Origin: G041200185 sp041200185
Lineage (GTDB): Bacteria > Pseudomonadota > Alphaproteobacteria > BNTO01
Direction: 5' to 3'
Length of the DNA: 64,000 nucleotides
Assembly (NCBI GenBank): GCA_041200185.1
Contig: CP165730.1
Span: forward strand, 62,001 to 126,000
Below are positions 9,530 to 18,076 of this stretch, piece after piece (position 1 is the first letter of the stretch; every line of letters begins with the position of its first letter). The notes under the pieces are model-generated. The model was not told the DNA's origin. It saw only the letters and a program-made list of their open reading frames with translations, and made no database searches. Made by a program: the position numbers and the translations under genes.

Positions 9530-10603
9530 CTAGTGAGAATCCTTAAAGCGAAATTCTTCCGTTGTGGACAGACCTTGCCAGAGGCGTCCATCCGACCGGT
9601 AGGTCTTGGTCTCTGTCGAGCCGTCATGTTTCGTATACAGGATCATAAAAACTTGACCTTTTTGAACCACCGTAGGGTAGTTGTCATCAGGCAAGACATC
9701 ACCCGTTAACGGCAGGTTTTTGACGTCCTCGTAGGCGTTCTCGAGCCTCCAAAACTCTCTGAAAGCGTAATCCCTGAGTTTGAGGCTAAGTTGCCCGAAG
9801 TAAGAGGCTTGGTAATTTTTGCCGCCAATGGTAACTGTTTCAACGCGAAGGGGCGATGTCATCAGTCGGTAGGGGCTGAGATCCTCTGTGTGGAGTGCCA
9901 AACCGTGTTGTTGGACCTTAAGCCGAGAAGCCATCGTTTCTAAACCGCTCTGCTTGGCGTCTTTTATATGGTCAACGCCATAGATGCCCATTATTGGGGC
10001 ACCGTTGAGCTTCGGAACTTCACGGAGGAAATTTTCTGTCATGGCTTGTTCTCGCATGGCTTCAGCCTCCTGTGGTGACCTTTTCCAGGTTTGGTAGTAG
10101 GTTTTGCCCTGCTTTATGTTTTCGAGCGTACGAGTGTAAGCCTCTGAGTCCTTCAGCCCTTTAGACTCAAGATACTTGAGGAACCTTACGCCCGTTGTAT
10201 TGTACTGATGGCCAACATCCGTTCCGTGAAAGACGGTCGCGGGACAATCCTTTTTGATCTTCTGGTAGAACTGGACTGTAGCCCGGTTGTGACTCAGCGA
10301 GCCTTTCCAATCTTGGTAAAGTTGCTCCAAAATATTGTCGTCCGACTCCTTCATCCATATGTTGAGCAACTCTGCCGCGGAGTAAGGTAGCTCGACAAAA
10401 AGGTCCCGATAGCCCTTCTTGTGGTAAAGATTAGACCACAGTTCAAACTCTTTGTTCAAAATAGGTTCGACGCCGTGCTGCTCGCCGTATAGAAGGATCT
10501 TCTTCTCTTTTAACGTACTTTCCTGTTGAACGTCCTGATGAACGCAAGAACTCAACAGTAGGCTCGTAATGAAGCCTATGTATTGTAGGCGGTGTATTCT
10601 CAT
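9530..10603 (-). CDS. Lipoprotein of the GEXH (EreA/ChaN/TIKI-like) superfamily
   Basis: The 357-residue product has a lipoprotein signal (SLLLSSC, Cys near 20), so it is probably membrane anchored. Residues 36-45 read ILLYGEQHGV, matching the GEXH signature of the erythromycin esterase / ChaN / PrgY-TIKI fold. FVELPYSAAELLNIWM, FHGTDVGHQ and MGIYGVDHIK supply the acidic and His positions seen elsewhere in that superfamily. This suggests a hydrolase or haem/metal-binding role, but the substrate cannot be told. The ATG has an excellent AAGGAGGAG 5-6 bases upstream. An internally deleted relative lies at 13228-13587. Superfamily placement is from motifs only. Confidence 0.6.
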   Translation of the reverse strand: MRIHRLQYIGFITSLLLSSCVHQDVQQESTLKEKKILLYGEQHGVEPILNKEFELWSNLYHKKGYRDLFVELPYSAAELLNIWMKESDDNILEQLYQDWKGSLSHNRATVQFYQKIKKDCPATVFHGTDVGHQYNTTGVRFLKYLESKGLKDSEAYTRTLENIKQGKTYYQTWKRSPQEAEAMREQAMTENFLREVPKLNGAPIMGIYGVDHIKDAKQSGLETMASRLKVQQHGLALHTEDLSPYRLMTSPLRVETVTIGGKNYQASYFGQLSLKLRDYAFREFWRLENAYEDVKNLPLTGDVLPDDNYPTVVQKGQVFMILYTKHDGSTETKTYRSDGRLWQGLSTTEEFRFKDSH

Positions 10604-10838
10604 AGTGGCTCCTCCTTAACCGTTTTATGACGTCGGGTATTTCGAACGAATAACCCCCTGATGATTTCATCATAATTTCTTTCATATGTGTAGGTTACCT
10701 TAAAATCAATAACTAAAATGCATAATCATGAGGTTAATTGTACGGATAAATACTTAATTATTATTTTTTAACAAGACAGTGTCAAAAAGAAGACTATTGA
10801 GGACTTTTGCAACGTGAAGAAGGAGTGGTGGAGACCAT

Positions 10839-12263
10839 GTGTGTTATCATCTCACGTTAAATGGGTGGTTGACTCTTCCTTTTTTAAGACGACGCGATAC
10901 CGTCTTGCGTCGTCGTCAGGTGTACGGGCTTATTTTGCGTTTGGGGTATCCAGCCATTCTTGCCCAGGTAGCCACGGTTGCTATGCAGTACATTGACGCC
11001 ATGATGGTAGGTCACCTTGGGGCCTCCGCCACAGCGTCCGTCGGAGTGGTGATCTCGTCGACATGGATCGCTGTAGGGTTGATTCACGCCGTGGCTATGG
11101 GGTTTTCTGTCCAAGTTGCTCACGCTTTCGGCGCGCAGAATTTTGAGCAGGCCAAGAAAGTCTTTCGAGAAGGCGGTCTTATCTGCCTCCTTTTTTCGTG
11201 CCTTCTTGCCATAATTTGCCTGAAATTAAGCCGTTATTTGCCTTGCTGGTTGGGGGCAGAAGAGGGACTCTGGGCAAGCTCCTCAACGTACTTTTTCATC
11301 TATGCCTGTTCAATTCCCGCTGTGCAACTAAGAGTTTTTTCTGGAGCTGTTCTTCAGTGCATGGGCAACACAAAAATACCTGGTCTACTGAACGCCGTCT
11401 TGTGCTTGATGGATGTGATTTTTAACAGTCTTTTGATCTTTCCAAGCCGGATGATAGCGGTAGGAGGTTTTCATGTTACCCTTCCTGGAGCTAATTTAGG
11501 GGTTGCAGGAGCCGCCTTAGGAACAGCCCTTTCGGAGGGGATTGTTGCCATAGCGATGTTAAGGATGGCCTTTCGAGTCCCCCAGCTGCGCTTCGAGTTC
11601 TCATCTTGGTGTCCCTCAAAAAAGGTTCTCAAAACAGCCTTCAAAATTTCACTTCCTATAGCCGTTGAGTCGGTCGCCAAAGATGGTGCTCATATTTTTT
11701 TGACAGGTCTTGTGGCTCCCCTCGGGGCTATGGCCCTAGCGTCAGATACCTTAGCCTTTACGATTGAGCAATTTTGCTATCTGCCTGGGCTTGGAATGTC
11801 CATTGTGGCGACAACTCTTGTTGGACAATCCCTCGGTGCTGGTCGGTGCGATCTTGCTCAAACATTGGCTTGGTCCACCGTCCAGTGTGGCGTTTTGCTG
11901 GTGACAGCTGTGGCCATTTTCATCTACGCCTTCGCCCCCATGCTCCTTTCTCTTTTCACAACCGATGCAGCCGTCCAGCGGCTGGGTGCCCAGGTTCTTC
12001 GCATTGTTCTTCTTGCCGAACCTCTCATTTCTGCCTCGGTGGTCATAGCGGGCGCACTAAGAGGAGCGAAGGACACCTTCATTCCCTGCATCATCATTAT
12101 TTTGTGCAAGTGGGGGATCGTCCTGCCTCTGGCTTCACTTTTGGTGAAACAAAACGGCTTAGTCGGCGTCTGGATAGGGATGGCTACTGAGTTTTGCGTA
12201 CGTGGTGTCCTCTTTCTAACCCGGCTAAAACATGAAAAAAGCTGGCTAAAAAGGGGCGACTAA
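10839..12263 (+). CDS. MATE-family multidrug/cation exporter
   Basis: The 474-residue protein has about 12 membrane segments in two similar halves. The N-terminal half shows QVATVAMQYIDAMMVGHLG, the typical TM1 region of MATE antiporters, and CMGNTKIPGLLNAV, matching the 'G...P...N' segment. These inner-membrane Na+ or H+ antiporters expel organic cations or metabolites. The GTG start overlaps an ATG in another frame; GGAG lies just upstream. It is divergently transcribed from the GEXH lipoprotein (235-bp gap). It uses TTA, CTA and TCA codons normally, unlike the second MATE gene at 53975. Confidence 0.9.
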   Translation: MCYHLTLNGWLTLPFLRRRDTVLRRRQVYGLILRLGYPAILAQVATVAMQYIDAMMVGHLGASATASVGVVISSTWIAVGLIHAVAMGFSVQVAHAFGAQNFEQAKKVFREGGLICLLFSCLLAIICLKLSRYLPCWLGAEEGLWASSSTYFFIYACSIPAVQLRVFSGAVLQCMGNTKIPGLLNAVLCLMDVIFNSLLIFPSRMIAVGGFHVTLPGANLGVAGAALGTALSEGIVAIAMLRMAFRVPQLRFEFSSWCPSKKVLKTAFKISLPIAVESVAKDGAHIFLTGLVAPLGAMALASDTLAFTIEQFCYLPGLGMSIVATTLVGQSLGAGRCDLAQTLAWSTVQCGVLLVTAVAIFIYAFAPMLLSLFTTDAAVQRLGAQVLRIVLLAEPLISASVVIAGALRGAKDTFIPCIIIILCKWGIVLPLASLLVKQNGLVGVWIGMATEFCVRGVLFLTRLKHEKSWLKRGD

Positions 12264-12265
12264 GA

Positions 12266-12297
12266 AAGGGAAGGATAAGAACGTGCCCTTTTCCCTT
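12266..12297. terminator. Possible bidirectional hairpin
   Basis: AAGGGAA (12266-12272) pairs with TTCCCTT (12291-12297) across an 18-base loop. It lies exactly between the converging MATE and LRR genes. The large loop makes it uncertain. Confidence 0.3.
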
Positions 12298-12300
12298 GGC

Positions 12301-13158
12301 TTAGCTTGCGCTTGTCGTTGCTAAAGCCGTGCATCCTTTGAACGCTGTGGGGTCGTCATTAACATCTCCCATGTTCGCCATGTTCAGGACCAAATTGGGA
12401 CACCCGTCAAACGCCTTGGAGTGGACTTTGTTGCTGGCGCCGCCTATGTTCGCCACTTTCAAAGACGAACAGCCTGCGAAAGCGTAATCCTCTATGTCTA
12501 TCGCGGTCCCGCCTACGCTCACAGCCGTGAGTTTTGGACATTGATGGAAGGCACGAACTCCCACGACAATTCTCGAACCGCCTATATTGACTGCTCCAAG
12601 GTTAGGGCTCTGGGGAAAGGACTCGTCGCCGATGCTTATATCTGAGCCGCTGACTTCAATCTTAACCAGCCCAGGGCAATTAAGAGTCACATTCTTTTCT
12701 ATGTGAATCCCTCTCCCACCGAATTCAATCTCAGCCAGATTGGAACAGTCTTGGATCGCGTTCGTCCGGATGAGAGGGATGTTGACGAAGTTCAATTCAG
12801 CCAACGAGGGCAGATTCGAAAGGGCACCTGTTTCAACAGATCCGATCTTGTTTTTCTTTTTACCTTTGTCTTTGCTTTCGTCCTTGTTTTTGACCTTAGC
12901 TTTAACTTTGGCTTCTGGACCATATTGCATTTCTATGTCGGCAAAGGCTTGGTTGACCAACTCTGCCTGCAAAACAACAGGCTCGTTTGTCGACGCCTTT
13001 CCTTTGGCTTTAAAGGTGACTTTGATGAAGTCATCTTTTTTCTTTATTTTGTATTTGATGACGCTTGTCTCTTGGACTACTGGAGGCTCAGAGACATCAC
13101 CATGACACTGAAACCCTCCGACACTCAGTAGTAAACCTAATAAAAATTTTCTATTCAT
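12301..13158 (-). CDS. Secreted BspA-type leucine-rich-repeat protein
   Basis: The product (285 residues) starts with a signal peptide (MNRKFLLGLLLSVGGFQC). A Lys/Asp-rich stretch near residues 90-105 (KNKDESKDKGKKKNK) leads into about seven repeats of ~23 residues with the pattern L..i.igG..i.i...aF..Cp., for example AVNIGGSRIVVGVRAFHQCP. This is the LRR_5 (BspA/TpLRR) class, found in surface proteins that bind host or matrix components. The chosen ATG has GGAGG 6 bases upstream; the ATG 12 bases earlier lies inside that Shine-Dalgarno. It is convergent with the MATE gene. Its ligand is unknown. Confidence 0.8.
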   Translation of the reverse strand: MNRKFLLGLLLSVGGFQCHGDVSEPPVVQETSVIKYKIKKKDDFIKVTFKAKGKASTNEPVVLQAELVNQAFADIEMQYGPEAKVKAKVKNKDESKDKGKKKNKIGSVETGALSNLPSLAELNFVNIPLIRTNAIQDCSNLAEIEFGGRGIHIEKNVTLNCPGLVKIEVSGSDISIGDESFPQSPNLGAVNIGGSRIVVGVRAFHQCPKLTAVSVGGTAIDIEDYAFAGCSSLKVANIGGASNKVHSKAFDGCPNLVLNMANMGDVNDDPTAFKGCTALATTSAS

Positions 13159-13227
13159 AAAATCCTCCATTGGTTATTAAATAACAAAAACTCATAAAAA
13201 CGTTTATTCATTCTGGTCTATATTAAA

Positions 13228-13587
13228 TCATAAGTACCTCCTAATTTCCTTCTGGGTTAACCCCCTCTGTGACGGGGATCCAAGATATTCATTACCATCA
13301 GTCCTGTAATATTCCCGCATCATGGTTTCATCCTTTCGCCTTGACATGACTACAAGGATTTGATGCAGGTCGATTTTCATTGGAAACTTACTGATTGTAT
13401 CGTCATCCTCCTGGTTCTGCATCCAAATCTTAAGCTCTTTTTCTAAAATTCGCTCGTTGGAGGGAAGCTCTTCATACAAGAAGATTTTTCCGTGTTGAGC
13501 ACTTTCGTGTCGAGTGCTCCGGTGAACGCAAGAGCATAACGGAAAACCTACCGCGAGCTTAAGATTTGTTTGGCAATATGGATTCAT
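13228..13587 (-). pseudogene. Internally deleted paralogue of the GEXH lipoprotein
   Basis: The 119-residue ORF starts at an ATG with GAGGAG 8 bases upstream. Its N-terminus (CSCVHRSTRHES..KIFLYEELPSNERILEKELKIW) aligns with the start of the 9530-10603 lipoprotein (SCVHQDVQQEST..ILLYGEQHGVEPILNKEFELW). Its C-terminus (EYYRTDGNEYLGSPSQRGLT) aligns with that protein's end (TYRSDGRLWQGLSTTEEFRF). About 240 middle residues are missing and GEQHG has become EELPS. It is therefore a decayed copy with the catalytic centre gone; a small residual lipoprotein could still be made. Confidence 0.65.
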
Positions 13588-14020
13588 AATAATTCTCCTC
13601 TTTATTTTATAAACTCTTTTTCGTTGATTGTTTTGTGTAGTATCATCGGTGATTTTAGGTATCTTGATGTTACCTTTGTGTGTTAGAAATCTCCAAAACA
13701 TGGGACTCGTCGTACCGATACTACGACCGACTCGCGTTTGGATAATGACATGACTTTCGAGGCACGAATACGTATTTTGTTCGAATGATGTTTGATCATT
13801 TTATTCCACTAGAACGACCTCTCTATCAAAGCAACTCCGCTTCGGCACGCGGAGACGACTGAGGCTACACCCCCCTCACAATTTGCAAAACAAGGCAAAA
13901 TGACACCGCCTCTCAAAAAGGCACGACAACTACGCTCGCCCATCAGACCAAGGCCGCACCCGAGAGACACGCAGTTTTACTCTTTCATCTCACTGCCGAA
14001 ACCCTTCAGTGGGTAACGAA
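13588..14020. other. Intergenic region, 433 bp
   Basis: It lies between the deleted paralogue and trigger factor, both on the minus strand. I see no gene, tRNA or clear terminator; only a short ATGAT/ATCAT inverted repeat near 13785-13798. Confidence 0.5.
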
Positions 14021-15370
14021 CTACTCAGCTTCAGGCAGGATTTCCTTTACCAATTCATCCAGCTCCGCAGGGGTCACCGATTTACGAGTGACATCAGCAA
14101 GCTCCAAGATGCGAGCGACGACAAGTTCCTCTAAAACGGGAGCAACTAAACGCTCGACGGCCTCTGGATGAGCTTGGAAATAACGAGCCATGGCATCCGC
14201 CTGCGAAGGATTTTTCATCATCTCTCTGGCGACGACATTCCGCACATGTTCCTCAGTAAGCTGCACCTTGTGCTCTTGAGCGATCTTATTCAAAACAAAC
14301 CCCAATCGAACGCGCCGGATTGCCAGATCTCGGTACTCTTTCTGAATCTCTTCATCCGTCTTTCCACGGATATCCTCGTCATCTTGTTCACGAGCCTGCT
14401 GAAGTTCCGGCTGAACGATGCGCCAGATCTTCCCGAATTCCGTATCTGTCACGGATAGCGGAACGTCAAAGTCATAAACATCAGCCAGGGCGTCAAGCAC
14501 AGCGCGCTTACGGCATAACTGAAGAACCTCATTTCGGCGCGACTTGAACAACTCGTCAAACTGCTCCCGGAATTTATCCACAGAATCCGCGCCAAGCGTC
14601 TTGGCTTCATCCTCCGTAAAGGTTGTATTCGAAAGGGGAAGAACATCCAAAATTTGAACTTTAACGATAACCTGCCTTCCTTCACAGGAACGCAAAGGAA
14701 AGTTGCGAGGAAGTTGAATCTTAACATTAAAAACCTCGTCCTTAGACTTCCCCATAACCTCGCGCGTTAGAGTATCCCAAAAGATGTCGTTGCGCCCAAC
14801 GCCAGCACGAACACGGACCTGCTCGCTGGAAAGCTCCTTAACCGACCGCCCCATGCACGAGGTGTGAAGGGAAATATCAACGAAATCACCGTCTTCCACA
14901 GCTTTGTCCGCCGATATCGGCTTCTTGTAATCTTCGGTAAATTTCTTGTAAGCCTCATCCATCTCCTCACGAGAGGGTTCGCACTCAATCTTCTCGATTT
15001 TGAGCACATCAAGAGGTTTTAGCTCAAAGGAAGGAATCCGCTCAACGATAAGAGTAAAAGCAAAATCATTACCTGGTGAATAGGAATCAATGCGGTATTG
15101 AGGACGGGAGTATAGAGGCTCTTTTTCATTCTTCAGGATCTCGCTTGAGCGCTTTTGCACGAGGCGCTCCAGAGCTTCTGCTTCGATTTTTTCACCAAAA
15201 TGCTTTAGCACCAGGTGCCGCGGTGCCTTCCCCTTACGGAAACCGTCAAGTTTTGCACGCAAACCCCACTCGCTCGTGCCCTTCTCGATCTCTTTGGCGA
15301 CTTCCTCCTTGGGAACGACGCAAGAAAACTCTGTAACAACCGGCGAAATATCCTTCCTCTCACACTCCAT
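14021..15370 (-). CDS. tig: Trigger factor (ribosome-bound chaperone, PPIase)
   Basis: The 449-residue product is the ribosome-associated folding chaperone. The ribosome-docking loop GFRKGKAPRHLV is near residues 43-54 (family: GFRxGxxP). An FKBP-like domain covers about 150-245 (DGDFVDISLHTSCMGRSVKE), and a long helical C-terminal chaperone arm follows. Length is typical. In most proteobacteria tig leads a tig-clpP-clpX cluster; here it stands alone downstream of tRNA-Leu. Confidence 0.97.
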   Translation of the reverse strand: MECERKDISPVVTEFSCVVPKEEVAKEIEKGTSEWGLRAKLDGFRKGKAPRHLVLKHFGEKIEAEALERLVQKRSSEILKNEKEPLYSRPQYRIDSYSPGNDFAFTLIVERIPSFELKPLDVLKIEKIECEPSREEMDEAYKKFTEDYKKPISADKAVEDGDFVDISLHTSCMGRSVKELSSEQVRVRAGVGRNDIFWDTLTREVMGKSKDEVFNVKIQLPRNFPLRSCEGRQVIVKVQILDVLPLSNTTFTEDEAKTLGADSVDKFREQFDELFKSRRNEVLQLCRKRAVLDALADVYDFDVPLSVTDTEFGKIWRIVQPELQQAREQDDEDIRGKTDEEIQKEYRDLAIRRVRLGFVLNKIAQEHKVQLTEEHVRNVVAREMMKNPSQADAMARYFQAHPEAVERLVAPVLEELVVARILELADVTRKSVTPAELDELVKEILPEAE

Positions 15371-15407
15371 GATTCAATCCTTTATCCTCTTAGCCCCGTT
15401 GCCGAAT

Positions 15408-15492
15408 TGGTGCGGTCGAAGGGACTTGAACCCCCAAGGCTTGCGCCACCAGGACCTAAACCTGGCGTGTCTACCAGTTTCACCACGACCGC
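15408..15492 (-). tRNA. tRNA-Leu (anticodon UAG)
   Basis: Read on the minus strand, the acceptor stem is GCGGTCG paired with CGACCGC, the anticodon stem CCAGG/CCTGG encloses loop TTTAGGT (anticodon TAG), the variable arm is long (class II), and the T-loop is GTTCAAGTC. A CCA end is encoded (15408-15410). It lies between nusG and tig. Confidence 0.95.
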
Positions 15493-15583
15493 AGTAAATA
15501 CATTCCCCACACTCCTTTCATTTTAGCAAAACAAGAGACTCGCAGCAATGGGCGCACGCGCCACACAATCCCCCCTCGTTTAG

Positions 15584-16117
15584 CTACGCCTTTTCGACTT
15601 GCGAAAACTCCAGGTCAATAGGCGTTGGACGCCCGAAAATCATAACAGAAACCACCATACGTTCACGTTGATCATCAAGCTGCTCGATGGTGCCTGTAAA
15701 GGAGGTAAACGGCCCCTCACACACCTTAACGACCTCACCAATCTCGTAAACGACCGTACTGCGAGGCTTTTCCTTGGACTCGTTAACCTTGTCGAAAATG
15801 CGAGCAACTTCCGCCTCGGAGACCGGTAGAGGGCGCTTCGAACCGAGGAATCCGTTAACACGCGGGACATTGCAAATCAGAGCCCATATCTCATCACTCA
15901 TACGCACTTTTACGAGGATATACCCCGGGAAGCATTTTCGCTCTACCGTAACCTTTGCATTGCGACGAACTTCAACAACTTGCTCACTCGGAACGAGGAA
16001 CTCCTCGAACTGGCCCAACAAGCCTTTACGGCTAGCCTGTTGTTTGATCCCCTCAATAACGCTATTTTCGAGCCCAGAGTAAACACTAACGACATACCAC
16101 TTTGCTTCTGTTTCCAT
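15584..16117 (-). CDS. nusG: Transcription termination/antitermination factor NusG
   Basis: The 177-residue product binds RNA polymerase to promote processivity and couples to Rho or ribosomal S10. The NGN domain opens with KWYVVSVYSGLENSV, followed by CFPGYILVKVRMSDEIW. The C-terminal KOW motif reads GEVVKVCEGPFTSFTGTIEQ. secE is 6 bases upstream in the usual order. The rplKAJL-rpoBC genes that normally follow are missing; tRNA-Leu and tig come next instead. Confidence 0.97.
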   Translation of the reverse strand: METEAKWYVVSVYSGLENSVIEGIKQQASRKGLLGQFEEFLVPSEQVVEVRRNAKVTVERKCFPGYILVKVRMSDEIWALICNVPRVNGFLGSKRPLPVSEAEVARIFDKVNESKEKPRSTVVYEIGEVVKVCEGPFTSFTGTIEQLDDQRERMVVSVMIFGRPTPIDLEFSQVEKA

Positions 16118-16123
16118 GGTTTC

Positions 16124-16333
16124 CTACCCCATAATGGCTTGGATAGCTACCAGGATGCTACGGTCGACAACCAGAAGGTATAAGGAAACGACAAGAGCGA
16201 AGATCCCAACAATAACTGTTGTCACGACAACTTCCCGACGTGTCGGCCAAACGACCTGCGAAACTTCCTTACGGACTTCGGACAAAAACTTCCGACTGCG
16301 GCTGACAAACGACTCTTTTTGCTTCTCTGGCAT
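16124..16333 (-). CDS. secE: Preprotein translocase subunit SecE
   Basis: This 69-residue single-span protein clamps SecY in the inner-membrane translocon. The conserved EVRKEVSQVVWPTRREVVVTT segment precedes one membrane helix (VGIFALVVSLYLLVVD). It lies between tRNA-Trp and nusG, the standard bacterial arrangement. Confidence 0.95.
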   Translation of the reverse strand: MPEKQKESFVSRSRKFLSEVRKEVSQVVWPTRREVVVTTVIVGIFALVVSLYLLVVDRSILVAIQAIMG

Positions 16334-16355
16334 GAATCTACCTCATCTCAAAAAA

Positions 16356-16431
16356 TGGCAGGAGAGGTAGGACTCGAACCCACGACACGCGGTTTTGGAG
16401 ACCGCTGCTCTACCAACTGAGCTACACTCCT
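16356..16431 (-). tRNA. tRNA-Trp (anticodon CCA)
   Basis: On the minus strand: acceptor AGGAGTG/CTCTCCT (one T-T mismatch), D-arm GCTCAGTTGGTAGAGC, anticodon stem GCGGT/ACCGC with loop CTCCAAA (anticodon CCA), T-arm GTGGGTTCGAGTCCTAC, encoded CCA. It lies directly upstream of secE, as in many bacteria. Confidence 0.95.
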
Positions 16432-16523
16432 AGCGTTGATAATGCTCTATAACAGACCACTAATTTTCCTTATAGCAGAAAACGCTTGTTAGGGGAAGGG
16501 AGGGAGCTTTTCTACTAGCCACA

Positions 16524-16547
16524 AGAGGCGTCCTGTGGGACGCCTCT
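16524..16547 (-). terminator. Strong hairpin after the LRR gene
   Basis: AGAGGCGTCC and GGACGCCTCT form a perfect 10-bp stem with a TGTG loop. It lies 34 bases downstream of the stop of the minus-strand LRR gene, followed by a modest T-rich stretch on that strand. It separates that gene from tRNA-Trp. Confidence 0.7.
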
Positions 16548-16581
16548 CTGAATCATGGCAAAGAGGAAGCATTGTGTAAGG

Positions 16582-17758
16582 TTAGCTTACTCTTTGGTAA
16601 CTTTGTGGGGGGCAAAAGATGATAGGCCCTCTACCAGTAGATTTGTCGCTTGTTAATCCTTTTATAAAGCTAGGCAAATCCACTTGTGAACCTTCTGGAA
16701 GTTCAATGATGAATTCATGACAGCAACCATCAAATATGCCCTTTCCAAAGGTCGACCCTTCGCCGAACGCAACAGATCGAAGATTCCTGTTTATGGCAAG
16801 TGCCCTGTCTCCGAAGTAGGTCTTTCCGGACAAAAGAACATATTTCAAATTTAACATACTGGAAAATGCTCCCTCACCTACTTCAGCGAGATTCGAGCCT
16901 TTCACAAGAGAACGGAATAATGAGCTATAAGCAAAAGCGCCAGGTCCAATAATTTTCCACGTATCAGGTATGTTTCCCTCTAAACTGAAGGTCCAATCTC
17001 CGTCCTTCCAAAACACTGAGTTAAATGCTGACTCTGGTACTTCATTCACATCGATTCTCTTCTTATCAAAGAGTGGAAAATCCTTTGGAAGAAGACAGCC
17101 ATAAAAACAAGAGTTCCCAAGGCTTTGAATAGGTCTAGAAATACTTATGTTGTCTATGGTGATGTTCGAGCAGAAGTGGTTCGGGATTGTTTCCATATCC
17201 TCTATGACAATATTTACAGGGTCTTTGAGCCATTGAATGCCTTGATTGTCCGGGGTAAACTTACAGTTTTGAAAAGCGATTGTATGGATAGAAGCCTGTA
17301 AAGACGTCTCGTCGTCAGGTGTTGGAAATTTGATAAATGCCTGATCTTCTATCTTCAATTTTTCGGTATTGCGAAATGTTATTTTGTTGAACTTTCCAAG
17401 AAAGGCTTGCGGTTTAATAGTTAATTTGCCGTCTTTTTCACTTTCCGGTTGAGTTCGATCAATGATCACTTGATCAATTGTTGGTATTAATGCTTGGTCG
17501 TTGTTGGTGGTTGGAGTCGCTTTGTCAAAAGCATGAGAGGCGATGACATCAAAGTCATTTGGCACGGCAAAGATGCCTCGTTGATTCTGCTGAGATGGAG
17601 TTTGAAGAATCTTTTCCACTTTTGGCTTAGTGAGGTGAGTCGTAGTGTCTTCTTTCGGTTTTGCATTGGCTTCATTGGAACTTGTAAATCCTTTTTGATT
17701 TATTAGAATTACCCCCCCCCATTAGTAATACAAATACTTTGGAATAAATCATTTTCAT
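16582..17758 (-). pseudogene. Secreted LRR_5-like protein, out of frame at a G9 tract
   Basis: The long ORF (345 codons from a GTG at 17619) lacks its export signal. Upstream, an ATG at 17758 with AAGGAG 8 bases away starts MKMIYSKVFVLLMGG, a signal peptide that runs into nine G residues (plus-strand C at 17712-17720) and then stops at a TGA. Removing one G joins the frames to give ...VLLMGGVILINQKGFTSS... and about 392 residues. The body has irregular leucine-rich repeats ending in aF..c-type turns (IGPGAFAYSSL, VGEGAFSSMLNLKYVLL). As sequenced the gene is off; the tract is a likely slippage site for phase variation, though a sequencing error is possible. Terminator follows at 16524. Confidence 0.7.
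17712..17720. repeat. C9/G9 homopolymer inside the LRR signal peptide
   Basis: Nine C on the plus strand (nine G in the coding sense). Eight or eleven G restore the full reading frame; nine do not. Its place within the first 20 codons of a surface protein is the classic layout of a slipped-strand switch. Confidence 0.85.
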
Positions 17759-18076
17759 AAGAAAAACTCCTTTTAAAAAGTTAAATAGAAATTAAGTACT
17801 TTATTTTTTTGAATTCGTATAATTTTTGGTCAATTCATTGTTTTGTTGATCTTTGTTTCATTAATGATGTAAAGGTACCCTTTATCTTAGTTTTTGTCAA
17901 TATAGATTTGTATAAAAATACACATATACATTGTTTTTTATGTAAATTCGATGAAAAATACAAATGAAGAATATAATGCTGTTGCTGGCCAATCATCTCA
18001 TTGTGGCCCTAGGCTTTTACAGAGGAAATGAATTATCAAGACCCCAGGAGGCGTGCTTTTAAAGCACCTTGTCTTT
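17759..18076. other. AT-rich intergenic region, 318 bp
   Basis: Probably the promoter region of the minus-strand LRR gene, very AT-rich. A short palindrome GTGCTTTTAAAGCAC (18053-18067) next to the rlmE stop may be its terminator. No gene was seen. Confidence 0.5.
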
